A stretch of DNA of 18,813 nucleotides from Clostridiaceae bacterium (GTDB lineage: Bacteria; Bacillota; Clostridia; Lachnospirales; Lachnospiraceae), in assembly GCA_018378255.1 (NCBI GenBank), contig JAGZXV010000109.1:1-18813 (forward strand), in the 5' to 3' direction. Shown here one piece after another: positions 1 to 6,948 of the stretch (positions are counted from its first letter, which is position 1; each line of letters begins with the position of its first letter). A model generated the notes under the pieces. That model saw nothing but the letters and a program-made list of their open reading frames with translations, ran no database searches and had not been told where the DNA came from. Position numbers and translations under genes: made by a program.

Positions 1-316
1 TTTCCCCTCCATTTCCCTTCCTTTCAGCCCAAGAGCTGCCGACGGCCGGAACAAATCGCTGGAACCGTGAACCGTGCTCCGGCCTCCCGCAAACCAGGAT
101 CCGCGTCCGGCGAGAACCCAAACCACACCCGCCCGGTCCGATGCCCCGTCCCCGATCCCTGGATTCACGGCTGTGTATTGTCATGGATAAATGAGAAAAA
201 AGATTTGAGGAAGGAAAGTAGAAAAAGCAAAGAAGTATTTGATTGAGGCGGAGTTTGGTATTTGGTGCAGGTTATGACATGAAAATTTTATGTAAATGGC
301 TTGAGGATTAATAGTA

Positions 317-352
317 AAACGTCAAGGCTTTTTCGAAAATGCCTTGACGTTT
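317..352. terminator. 12-bp stem hairpin, possible terminator
   Basis: A perfect 12-bp stem (317-328 pairing with 341-352) encloses a loop that can pair further through TTTT/AAAA. On the minus strand the stem is followed by a short run of T, so it could end transcription coming from the nucleoid-associated gene far upstream on that strand. On the plus strand there is no good T-tract. The stem is clearly seen; its role is inference. Confidence 0.45.
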
Positions 353-412
353 GATGTTAATTTTCTTATAATTTACAAAATTGTTTTTAATTACTTGAGC
401 CAGAGAAAACCA

Positions 413-749
413 GCAGGAAAGCGGGCGGGGGGACGGACTGGATGGTTGGGAGCGGATGGGCCCGGCGGAAGCCTTCGGTGATGAAAGCCGTCTGGAAACC
501 GTTAGTGAAACTTAGGCTGCAGGGATGGAAAAAGACGGGCAGAAACTAAAAACCAAATTAGTTTCTGAGATGCCCACTGAACGGTAAAGTCCCATAAAGA
601 GTTTACCGTGATTGGGCATCGGACCGTCTTTTTCCATCCCTGGAGTCTTAGTTTCACTTACGGTTGGAAGCCGGTTTTCATCACCGAAAGCTTCCGCCGG
701 GCCCATCCGCTCCCAACCATCCAGTCCGTCCCCCCGCCCGCTTTTCTGC
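413..749. repeat. Long imperfect palindrome with 126-nt arms and two apical hairpins
   Basis: Left arm 413-538 is the reverse complement of right arm 624-749 with about 11 mismatches in 126 positions (roughly 91% identity). The outer part, about 418-470 against 692-744, is perfect, and mismatches cluster in the inner part. The 85-nt centre holds two more stems: 540-549 with 558-567 (8-nt loop), and a two-part stem 569-576 with 613-620 plus 581-588 with 602-609. The whole could fold as a long rod with a forked tip, as DNA cruciform or as RNA from either strand. It lies 35 nt downstream of the minus-strand gene stop. Open frames inside it are by-products of the repeat. It could be a MITE-like mobile element, a structured RNA or an unusual 3' end; the sequence does not decide. 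The rest of 1-784 shows no supportable gene; 1-180 is GC-rich and 353-412 is AT-rich. Confidence 0.85.
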
Positions 750-784
750 GTAACTTTCTCCCCTAAACCTCAATTTTCAATGTA

Positions 785-1798
785 TTATCTGGTAGTCAAT
801 TTCCCAATATTCTTAATCAGCATGGAAATGGTCCCGTCCACATTGGTGATGAACTCCACATGATCGGTGTTTCCGTATTCCTCCATTGGAATTTTGATCT
901 CAATTCCCGTATCGGTGGTCAGATACTGGGTCTGGAATTTTTTTACGGTCTGTTCGTTCTTTGGTTCCACAACTTCTGTAACCATGTTGTATTTTTCCAT
1001 CTTCTCCACAAATTCTTCCTGCATTTCAGGACTGTCCTTAAAGACTTTTTCTTTGATGGCTTCAATGTGGATGCAGCCTTCTTCTTCCAATTCCTGATAT
1101 ATTACGCTTTTTGTCTCCATTTTGCGTTCGGTGTCGTCATCGCCGTAGTATTTCTTATTGACCTGTTCCACAGCTTTTGTCACGATATCCAGCTTGCTTT
1201 TTTGGGAGAGAGGAGCGTGGCATTCCAGGAAGAGTTCGGAGAAGTACAGCCTTTTTTCGCCGTTCACCTCGTATTTCTTTTCAGCCAGCAAAAGTTCTCC
1301 GTCCTGTAAGTTTACCACAAATGCCTCGGATAATTTCTGGCCTTCGGAGGGCAGGATGGCGCGCTGGAGTATGATGTCGTTATTGTTGCTGCCGTCTTCG
1401 GAGGGCTGGGTGATGTGGGTGTAGGAAGTTTTATAGTTGAGCTTTAAAACGCCCAGATAGTCATTTCCTTTGCAGCTGAATACCACCATTGCCATATCAG
1501 CGGGCGGAATGGCGATATTGGAATTCATGATTCCGTATAGTTTCTGAGCGATCACTTTGCTGGTTTCAACGAAGTTTTCCGGCGTGCATTCGCGGATGGC
1601 GGCGCAGACTTCCGATTCATCGGAAAACTGGCAGTGTTTTACATCGTCGCTTTCCGTAAATTTTTCTATGTGGGCTTTCAGAAAATCACACAGATCAGAG
1701 CCTAAATCAAATTCAAAGTCCGAGAGTACCGGAACTCCCATGGTCGAATCCAGAATATGTATAATACCTGTTTTCATTATCATATCGTCTTTTAACAT
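785..1798 (-). CDS. 37-kDa nucleoid-associated protein (NdpA/YejK family)
   Basis: Encodes 337 residues, close to the 335 of E. coli YejK, and resembles the 37-kDa nucleoid-associated family (PF04245) along its whole length. The N-terminal segment with ILDSTMGVPVLSD at about 13-25 is typical of clostridial members. The family associates with the nucleoid in enterobacteria; its role in Firmicutes is poorly defined. The start at 1798 is chosen because GGAGG (1804-1808) sits 5 nt upstream of the ATG. An in-frame ATG 51 nt further upstream lacks a ribosome binding site and lies over a GC-rich leader hairpin (about 1813-1830). The gene is monocistronic, divergent from the P-loop gene, and its 3' end runs into the giant palindrome. 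Family call is confident; cellular role is not. Confidence 0.85.
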   Translation of the reverse strand: MLKDDMIMKTGIIHILDSTMGVPVLSDFEFDLGSDLCDFLKAHIEKFTESDDVKHCQFSDESEVCAAIRECTPENFVETSKVIAQKLYGIMNSNIAIPPADMAMVVFSCKGNDYLGVLKLNYKTSYTHITQPSEDGSNNNDIILQRAILPSEGQKLSEAFVVNLQDGELLLAEKKYEVNGEKRLYFSELFLECHAPLSQKSKLDIVTKAVEQVNKKYYGDDDTERKMETKSVIYQELEEEGCIHIEAIKEKVFKDSPEMQEEFVEKMEKYNMVTEVVEPKNEQTVKKFQTQYLTTDTGIEIKIPMEEYGNTDHVEFITNVDGTISMLIKNIGKLTTR

Positions 1799-1852
1799 TA
1801 TTTCCTCCATTTCGCCGCCTGCGGCGGCAGTCAAAGCGGTATTTACCAAACT

Positions 1853-1881
1853 ATTTTAAACCAAGATTCATTTTTAGGCAA
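1853..1881 (-). promoter_or_regulatory. Promoter for the nucleoid-associated gene
   Basis: Reading the minus strand, TTGCCT (1881-1876) is separated by 17 nt from TAAAAT (1858-1853). This is a plausible vegetative promoter about 55 nt before the start codon. It lies back to back with the plus-strand promoter at 1949-1977. Confidence 0.5.
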
Positions 1882-1948
1882 TGGGGATTGTCAGCTGGCT
1901 GGGATCATTATTTCAGATGCAATTCCGGCAGGAATTAAGGCTGGGGTA

Positions 1949-1977
1949 TTGGAAAAAATGCGGGGAAACAGTATAAT
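1949..1977 (+). promoter_or_regulatory. Promoter for the P-loop kinase-like gene
   Basis: TTGGAA (1949-1954), a 17-nt spacer and a perfect TATAAT (1972-1977). This gives a leader of about 75 nt before the GTG at 2059. Confidence 0.6.
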
Positions 1978-2058
1978 GAAACAATAAAATGGAACAAAAG
2001 ATTTATAGAACAAACCAAAGAATTACATGGAGTACGGAATAGAAAGGGGGAGAGCGGC

Positions 2059-2589
2059 GTGTATCATGGAATCGCTATTGCAGGCGCGAACGGCAGTGGA
2101 AAAACGACTTTGGGCAGATGCCTTGCCGGTATGCTTGGTTACAAACATATGGATGCGGAAGATTATTTTTTCAGAGAATCTGAAGTCCCATATGCAAAGG
2201 CCCGGCCGAGAGAGGAAGCGCTGGTACTTTTGGCGGCTGATATCAGAGAGTATGGGCGGTTTATTATATCAGCGGTAAACTGTGATTTTGGAGAAGAAAT
2301 TAACGCCATGTACGACTGTGTGGTATATATAGAAGCGCCGCTTGAGATAAGGATTGACCGGATAAAGAAAAGAAGTTTGGAGAAGTTCGGAAACCGTGTT
2401 TTTGAGGGCGGAGATATGTATGAGCGGGAACAAAAATTTTATGAGTTCGCCGCTGCCAGGACAATGGAACATACGAAAGAGTGGCTGAATGGCTTGAAGT
2501 GCCCTGTTATATATATTGACGGAACGGAACCATTGGAAGATAATGCAGGGATGATTAAAGAAAAGGCTGCATTATTTGGCATCTGGTAA
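2059..2589 (+). CDS. Small P-loop NTPase / kinase-like protein
   Basis: Encodes 176 residues with an N-terminal Walker A motif, GANGSGKTT, at residues 9-17. A nearby acidic segment, MDAEDYFF (31-38), is placed like the substrate-side region of small-molecule kinases of the adenylate/shikimate/uridine kinase superfamily. The region IEAPLEIRIDRIKKRS, about 90-105, resembles the lid-preceding helix of such kinases. Its substrate cannot be told. The start is a GTG, supported by the purine-rich AGGGGGAG (2044-2051) 7 nt upstream; an overlapping frame from 2027 is a shadow. It is followed within 8 nt by a MerR-type promoter and then terminators, so it appears monocistronic. The fold is clear; the function is unassigned. 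Confidence 0.75.
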   Translation: MYHGIAIAGANGSGKTTLGRCLAGMLGYKHMDAEDYFFRESEVPYAKARPREEALVLLAADIREYGRFIISAVNCDFGEEINAMYDCVVYIEAPLEIRIDRIKKRSLEKFGNRVFEGGDMYEREQKFYEFAAARTMEHTKEWLNGLKCPVIYIDGTEPLEDNAGMIKEKAALFGIW

Positions 2590-2596
2590 AAACTGG

Positions 2597-2627
2597 TTGA
2601 CATTGGACTAACACCAAGGTGTAATAT
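2597..2627 (+). promoter_or_regulatory. MerR-type promoter/operator 1 (19-bp spacer)
   Basis: TTGACA (2597-2602) and TAATAT (2622-2627) are separated by 19 nt, the overlong spacer that MerR-family activators correct by twisting DNA. Inside is a dyad, TTGG (2603-2606) against CCAA (2614-2617), with T/A matches nearer the centre. The half-site TTGGACT and the ACCAxGG half-site recur in the promoter at 2955-2985. No gene follows closely: the first plus-strand CDS is 460 nt away beyond terminators. Confidence 0.6.
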
Positions 2628-2633
2628 AGCTCA

Positions 2634-2698
2634 CAGGACATCACTGCCCGGGGAAATGGCGGCCGCACTCTTCGCCTTTCACCGGGTATTTTTTATTT
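2634..2698 (+). ncRNA. Candidate short transcript from MerR-type promoter 1
   Basis: Transcription from the promoter at 2597-2627 would begin near 2634 and meet an intrinsic terminator ending near 2694, giving an RNA of about 60 nt. No credible ORF lies in it. The 3' half is the terminator hairpin itself (stem 2647-2662 with 2672-2686). It may be a regulatory RNA, a leader left after gene loss, or an attenuator for the operon further downstream. This is prediction only. Confidence 0.3.
2647..2698 (+). terminator. Intrinsic terminator after MerR-type promoter 1
   Basis: CCCGG (2647-2651) pairs with CCGGG (2682-2686). Below it GAAA (2653-2656) pairs with TTTC (2677-2680), and GGC (2658-2660) with GCC (2674-2676). 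The run TATTTTTTATTT follows (2687-2698). The same left strand (2644-2651, CTGCCCGG) can instead pair perfectly with CCGGGCAG at 2735-2742. Confidence 0.6.
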
Positions 2699-2727
2699 CA
2701 TAGAAAAATTCGTTCTATGAAATAAAA
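2691..2727. terminator. 15-bp AT-rich hairpin
   Basis: A perfect 15-bp stem, 2691-2705 with 2713-2727, has a 7-nt loop. It is flanked by T-rich sequence on the left and A-rich sequence on the right, so it has terminator character in both directions. Just to its right, GCCC-GGA-GGGC followed by six T on the minus strand (2740-2724) makes a further minus-strand terminator candidate. Confidence 0.5.
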
Positions 2728-2796
2728 AAGCCCTCCGGGCAGGAACGCACTACGGCGGTAGGGAATTATGTTGCTGAAGCGACCCGCCGCAGGCGG

Positions 2797-2827
2797 AGAA
2801 TCCCGCGAGCGGGATTCTTTCTTTTTT
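2797..2827 (+). terminator. Strong intrinsic terminator
   Basis: AGAATCCCG (2797-2805) pairs with CGGGATTCT (2810-2818), followed by TTTCTTTTTT. A smaller GC stem, CCGCC-GCA-GGCGG, lies immediately upstream at 2784-2796. It isolates the downstream operon from read-through. The remainder of 2590-3091 holds no gene; 2885-2935 is AT-rich and lies just upstream of the second MerR-type promoter. Confidence 0.75.
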
Positions 2828-2954
2828 ATGGTATGGGTAATCTGCCCGGTATATTCTCACGGACGCCTTTCCGGCTTCTCTATTCTCAAATTATTTCAAA
2901 AATGTAAGAAATTGTAATTATATTTACTATTTTCTGACATATTCTTCCCGTCCG

Positions 2955-2985
2955 TTGACCTTGGACTTTGACCATGGTTTATTCT
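2955..2985 (+). promoter_or_regulatory. MerR-type promoter/operator 2 (19-bp spacer)
   Basis: TTGACC (2955-2960) and TATTCT (2980-2985) are separated by 19 nt. The spacer and the end of the -35 contain a dyad, CCTTGGAC against GACCATGG, centred at 2968 (2959-2977), with only two mismatched pairs flanking the central bases. It shares TTGAC-N-TTGGACT and ACCA-N-GG with the promoter at 2597. Transcription would start near 2992, 100 nt before the cell-wall-binding gene and upstream of an operon that ends in a MerR regulator gene. Confidence 0.7.
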
Positions 2986-3091
2986 GGAAAAGTCTTGAAA
3001 ACAGTTTCGGTTCAGGATATGCGCGCATAGATAAAACTGCGGTGGCAGATAGAAAGTCAGGCTGTTTATAACAGCAGAATGTGAGGAAGAA

Positions 3092-4531
3092 ATGAAGAAA
3101 AAAGTGCAGATATTAGCGGCAGTCTGTGTGATGACCGCTTGTTCCATTGGAATGGCAATATCATCTTCAGCAGCATCAAAAGGCTGGAAGCAGGAAGGTG
3201 AAAACTGGGTATACTATGAAAAAGACGGCAGCAGAGCGACCGGTGAATGGAAAAAGTCCGGCAATTATTGGTTCTACCTGGATGATGACGGTGTCATGGC
3301 CACCAGTTCCCTGATTGAATCAGACGACGATATCTTTTACGTGAATTCATCCGGAGTTATGGTCACCAACGAGTGGCGGCAGGTGGAAAATGAGGATGCA
3401 GGCGATGACGATGAGCCTTACGCTTACTGGTATTATTTCCAGAACAACGGTAAAGCATATAGGGCGTCATCGGACCGCACTACCTTCCGTTCCATCAGAA
3501 AGGCCGACGGAACGACCAAAAAATATGCATTTGATGACGATGGCCGCATGTTGTACGGCTGGGTAAATGAGGATTCCACCCGTCTGACCGGTGATGATGC
3601 CTGGAAAGAGGGTGTTTATTACTGCGGTGAGGAAGACGACGGGGCGCAGGTGGCCGGCTCCTGGGCCAGGATCCATGTGGAAGATGATGAAAATGAAGAT
3701 GATACCGACCAGGATTATTGGTTCTATTTCAATTCAACGGGCAAGAAGACTGATGATGAAACTAAGAGAATCAACGGAAAGCGTTATACATTTAACGAAT
3801 ATGGCGCGGCCCAGTATGAATGGTATCAGGTGGCTACCAGGCAGAATGCCACATCTTCCGGGGATTACCAGTATTTCAATACGCCGGAGCAGTGCTGGAG
3901 GGCGGACGGCTGGTTCCATGTAGTTCCGGATGAGGATGTAGATCAGGAAGCGTATAACGATGATGAAGCTTACTGGTTCTATGCGGAAAAAGACGGAGAT
4001 CTGGTAAAGAGCCAGATTAAGTCCATTAACGGCAAGAAATACGCATTCAATGAGAAAGGCGAAATGTTAGAAGGGCTTTATAAAATAGAATTTGAAGAGA
4101 AGAGTTCTACAAAGATCGCTTCCTGTGAGGAGATTGAAACAGAGGAAGATCTGCCGGATGAATTTGATACCTGTGAGGTATATTATTTTGGTGATTCGCC
4201 GGCCGGAGCCATTGAAACAGGAAATGCCACACTGGAAGTGGATGGAGAAGTGTATTCCTACAGTTTCCAGGATTCGGGAAGTAAAAAAGGTGCGGGATAT
4301 AACGGCATACATAAAAACTCCATTTACATCAAAGGCCGTAAGTTGAAGGCGGATAAAGAAGACAAATTGAAGGTTGTGGAGTATAATGATAAGGAATACC
4401 TGGTAAATTCATCGGGAACCATTGCCAAGAATAAGAAGAATGTGAAAGATGCGGATGAGAATTACTACTGCACCGATAAAGATGGCGTGGTTACCTATCA
4501 GGGTAATGAGAAATTCGAAAAGGAAAAATAG
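3092..4531 (+). CDS. Exported cell-wall-binding repeat protein
   Basis: Encodes 479 residues with a signal peptide (MKKK then a hydrophobic stretch to about 28, possible cut at SSSAAS). Many aromatic/glycine-rich repeats of the choline/cell-wall-binding type (PF01473) follow, such as GWKQEGENWVYYEKDG, GEWKKSGNYWFYLDDDG and INGKKYAFNEKGEM. Several repeats are separated by very acidic inserts (DDE/EDD runs near 100-110 and 200-215). No enzymatic domain is visible, so it probably sits on the cell surface by the repeats. A cysteine at 17 (MTAC) makes a lipoprotein signal a weaker alternative. AGGA at 3084-3087 precedes the ATG. It is first in the operon with the efflux pump and MerR regulator, which is an unusual partner set. 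Confidence 0.82.
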   Translation: MKKKVQILAAVCVMTACSIGMAISSSAASKGWKQEGENWVYYEKDGSRATGEWKKSGNYWFYLDDDGVMATSSLIESDDDIFYVNSSGVMVTNEWRQVENEDAGDDDEPYAYWYYFQNNGKAYRASSDRTTFRSIRKADGTTKKYAFDDDGRMLYGWVNEDSTRLTGDDAWKEGVYYCGEEDDGAQVAGSWARIHVEDDENEDDTDQDYWFYFNSTGKKTDDETKRINGKRYTFNEYGAAQYEWYQVATRQNATSSGDYQYFNTPEQCWRADGWFHVVPDEDVDQEAYNDDEAYWFYAEKDGDLVKSQIKSINGKKYAFNEKGEMLEGLYKIEFEEKSSTKIASCEEIETEEDLPDEFDTCEVYYFGDSPAGAIETGNATLEVDGEVYSYSFQDSGSKKGAGYNGIHKNSIYIKGRKLKADKEDKLKVVEYNDKEYLVNSSGTIAKNKKNVKDADENYYCTDKDGVVTYQGNEKFEKEK

Positions 4532-4555
4532 AAAGTTGAGGAATTGAGCTGCCAT

Positions 4556-5881
4556 ATGAGAAAGGGAAATTTCTGGAGATGCGTTCTGCCGTCTATGCTC
4601 GCATTTGCATGTTCGGGCGTTTATGCAATCGTGGATGGTTTTTTTATAGGAAGGAATCTGGGAGATCCCGGTCTTGCGGCAATTAATATCGCTTATCCGG
4701 TTACGGCGCTTTTACAGGCTCTGGGCACCGGGATCGGTGTGGGCGGTTCGGTGCTCATGGTGTCGGAGGGAACCGGCAGTGAATCAGAAATCAGGCAGGA
4801 TCAGAAGAGAATTCTTCTGCTCCTGCTTTTTACGGCTGCGGTTATGACGGCTGTTGGAATTGGCGTAAAAGATCAGGTCCTGCATCTTTTGGGAGCCAGG
4901 GGAGAAATCTATGAACTGGGGCAGGTGTACCTTGGAATCATCCTTTTGGGCGCAGTGTTCCAGCTGCTGGGAACCGGGCTGATTCCTGTGCTGCGCAATA
5001 TGGACCGGGCATTTATGGCTATGGTTTTTATGATGTCCGGTTTTTTTGTCAACATGGTTTTGGACTATATTCTGATCGAAGCGGTTCCTATGGGTATGTT
5101 TGGCGCGGCCCTGGCCACAGCGGCAGGTCAGGGAGTGACGGCAGTTTCAAGCCTTATTTATTTGCTGAAAAAGAGCATTTTAAAGAGCGGTTCCATAAAA
5201 ATTCCGGGCAGATTAATTGAGTGGGACAGGATAAAACGGATGCTGCTGATCGGCTTGTCCCCGTTTGGTCTGACCTTGTCTCCCAACCTGATTCTTTTGG
5301 TGATGAATAAAAGCCTAACCACCTATGCCGATGATCATGAAGTGGCCGTTTATGCGGTGATCAGCTATGTGGTGGTTGTGGTCCAGCTGCTATTACAGGG
5401 AGTGGGGGACGGCAGCCAGCCTCTTTTCAGCTTGTGCCTGGGTATGGGAGATGTGAAGTCGTGCAGGAAGTACCGTTCCATGGCTTATTATTTTGCTGCG
5501 GTGATCGGGACGGCGGGAATAGCAGGGCTGTATCTGTTCAGGAGAGAAGTCCCGATCGTGTTCGGAGCTTCCGGGGCTGTGATTGAAACTTACAGCCGGG
5601 TGATCCTGGTATTTTGCGCCGGATTGATTCCCTATAGTTTTATCCGTGTTACGGCATCCTATTTCTATGCGACCAGGCAGAACCGGCAGGCCTATATCCT
5701 GGCGTATGGAGAACCGGCCAGTGTGGCGGTCTGGCTGCTCATTCTGCCGCATATTATGGGAGTTCCCGGCATATGGCTGGCTGTACCGGCTGCCCAATTC
5801 ACGATTGCGGCTGCTGCGGTCTGGCTTAGGAAAAAGGAAGATATGGCAGAGAATTTGCAAACCGGCGGTCTGGCCGGATGA
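4556..5881 (+). CDS. MATE-family multidrug/toxin efflux transporter
   Basis: Encodes 441 very hydrophobic residues with about twelve predicted membrane spans. The N-terminus has the MATE signature VLPSMLAFACSGVYAIVDGFFIGRNLG, followed by GLAAINIAYPVTALLQALGTGIGVGGSV. MATE proteins export cationic drugs and other toxic compounds in exchange for Na+ or H+. An in-frame TTG at 4544 is only 2 nt from the GAGG at 4538-4541. The ATG at 4556 gives the N-terminus normal for the family, although its spacing is long (14 nt), so this start is likely but not certain. It begins 24 nt after the cell-wall-binding gene and ends 30 nt before the MerR gene, consistent with one transcript. Confidence 0.88.
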   Translation: MRKGNFWRCVLPSMLAFACSGVYAIVDGFFIGRNLGDPGLAAINIAYPVTALLQALGTGIGVGGSVLMVSEGTGSESEIRQDQKRILLLLLFTAAVMTAVGIGVKDQVLHLLGARGEIYELGQVYLGIILLGAVFQLLGTGLIPVLRNMDRAFMAMVFMMSGFFVNMVLDYILIEAVPMGMFGAALATAAGQGVTAVSSLIYLLKKSILKSGSIKIPGRLIEWDRIKRMLLIGLSPFGLTLSPNLILLVMNKSLTTYADDHEVAVYAVISYVVVVVQLLLQGVGDGSQPLFSLCLGMGDVKSCRKYRSMAYYFAAVIGTAGIAGLYLFRREVPIVFGASGAVIETYSRVILVFCAGLIPYSFIRVTASYFYATRQNRQAYILAYGEPASVAVWLLILPHIMGVPGIWLAVPAAQFTIAAAAVWLRKKEDMAENLQTGGLAG

Positions 5882-5911
5882 AGATATAAGAAACGCAGAA
5901 AGGAGAAGGAT

Positions 5912-6721
5912 ATGGAGAAGGAATACCGGATTGGCGAAGTGGCACGGCTTTTAGGCGTCACTCAGGATACGCTGAGGTTTTATGAGGAAAAAGAAATTAT
6001 CAAGCCATTTAAGACGGAAAACGGCTACCGCTGCTATACTGCGGATGATGTATGGCTTCTGCTGGACGCTATTTATTACCGGAAAGTCAATTTCAGCGTC
6101 AGTGATGTGAAGAATATTCTCTATCATAATAACTGTGATGCCATGGAAAAGCTTATCAGTGAAAAGATAGAGGAAGAGAAAAAGAGCATAAAAGAACACA
6201 AATATTATTTGACTAAACTGGAAACCAGTTATTTTAGCTGCAAAAATGTAAAGGAATATCTGGATGTCTGTTCCGTTCTTCCGTTTCAGCGTTTTTATAT
6301 CATGTCGCCGAAGAGAAAGGATAAAGAGACGGCCAGGGATGACTGGTTCCAGATGATCCAGGAAAAAAGCCTTTATGAAGTTTCCAATATACTGGAGGAA
6401 TACGATCTGGATTCGGATTATGATACGCCGGTTTATTTTTATCTGACGCTCAGAGGATTTACAGCGAGGAAGATGAGAATGGAGAAGAAACTGGAGGAAG
6501 CGGTTCCCTTCCTGGATTATAAGCGCTGTATATTTACCGTGGCTGAATCCGACAGCCGCTCTCCGAAAAAGGAATCCATCGCCAGGGCGGTTGACTGGGC
6601 GAAGGAGCACCGGTTCCGGCTGGTGGGAAAGGCATATTCCCAATATACGGTCAACTGCAATGTGGACGGCAGGGTGGTTTATTATATTGAAATCTATCTT
6701 CCGATTCAGGATGAGGTATGA
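5912..6721 (+). CDS. MerR-family transcriptional regulator
   Basis: Encodes 269 residues. The N-terminal winged helix-turn-helix, YRIGEVARLLGVTQDTLRFYEEKEII (about 5-30), and the following wing KTENGYRCYTADD are classic MerR. A coiled-coil helix (about 82-108, rich in E and K) follows. A C-terminal half of about 140 residues looks like an effector-binding domain of the GyrI-like/BmrR type, ending VVYYIEIYLPIQDEV. Such regulators bind a drug or metabolite and activate a promoter with a 19-bp spacer. AGGAG at 5901-5905 is 6 nt before the ATG. As third gene behind the MATE pump it probably autoregulates the operon from 2955-2985 and may also act at 2597-2627. The ligand is unknown. Confidence 0.88.
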   Translation: MEKEYRIGEVARLLGVTQDTLRFYEEKEIIKPFKTENGYRCYTADDVWLLLDAIYYRKVNFSVSDVKNILYHNNCDAMEKLISEKIEEEKKSIKEHKYYLTKLETSYFSCKNVKEYLDVCSVLPFQRFYIMSPKRKDKETARDDWFQMIQEKSLYEVSNILEEYDLDSDYDTPVYFYLTLRGFTARKMRMEKKLEEAVPFLDYKRCIFTVAESDSRSPKKESIARAVDWAKEHRFRLVGKAYSQYTVNCNVDGRVVYYIEIYLPIQDEV

Positions 6722-6861
6722 GAAAGTAAACAGCTATCTTTATCAATTTTCACAATGGATGGACATCCGATGCTGCCTGGCCGGCTTTTTCGGGCAAGAG
6801 GATCAGCCGCCTGAACTGTTACGAAAATTTCGATACTGCAGCGGTTTAGCGAAAGGCTGTC

Positions 6862-6890
6862 TTGATAAAACATGTCAATTATGATATGTT
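6862..6890 (+). promoter_or_regulatory. Promoter for the rpiB-dehydrogenase operon
   Basis: TTGATA (6862-6867), a 17-nt spacer and TATGTT (6885-6890), about 50 nt before the RpiB-like start codon. A dyad AACAT/ATGTT (6869-6890) overlaps it and could be an operator. The 227 nt between the MerR stop and this CDS show no clear terminator. Confidence 0.5.
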
Positions 6891-6948
6891 AAAAAAGAAC
6901 ATAGAGGAATATAAAAACACCAGAGAGTGTTTAAAGTTGGAGGATCAT

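Noticed and set aside
1..246. Frame open from the left edge to a TGA at 244-246
   Set aside because: Translation is proline- and arginine-rich with no recognisable domain; a second frame is open almost as far, as expected by chance in GC-rich sequence.
413..749. Retron msr-msd or group II intron RNA
   Set aside because: No reverse transcriptase lies in the window, and I could not recognise intron domain V or a retron-type layout.
512..863. Short ORFs on both strands across the giant palindrome
   Set aside because: They follow the inverted repeat, lack good ribosome binding sites and resemble no protein family; one also overlaps the end of the minus-strand gene.
2027..2278. Overlapping ORF upstream of the P-loop kinase-like gene
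   Set aside because: It is a different frame over the same DNA, with no family likeness; the 2059 frame carries the Walker A motif and runs on longer.
4544..4555. TTG start for the MATE transporter
   Set aside because: It sits only 2 nt from the Shine-Dalgarno-like GAGG, and the ATG at 4556 gives the usual MATE N-terminus.
6862..6948. Upstream start extending the RpiB-like protein by 29 residues
   Set aside because: It begins within the -35 element and the extension is foreign to RpiB; the ATG at 6949 has a strong GGAGG.
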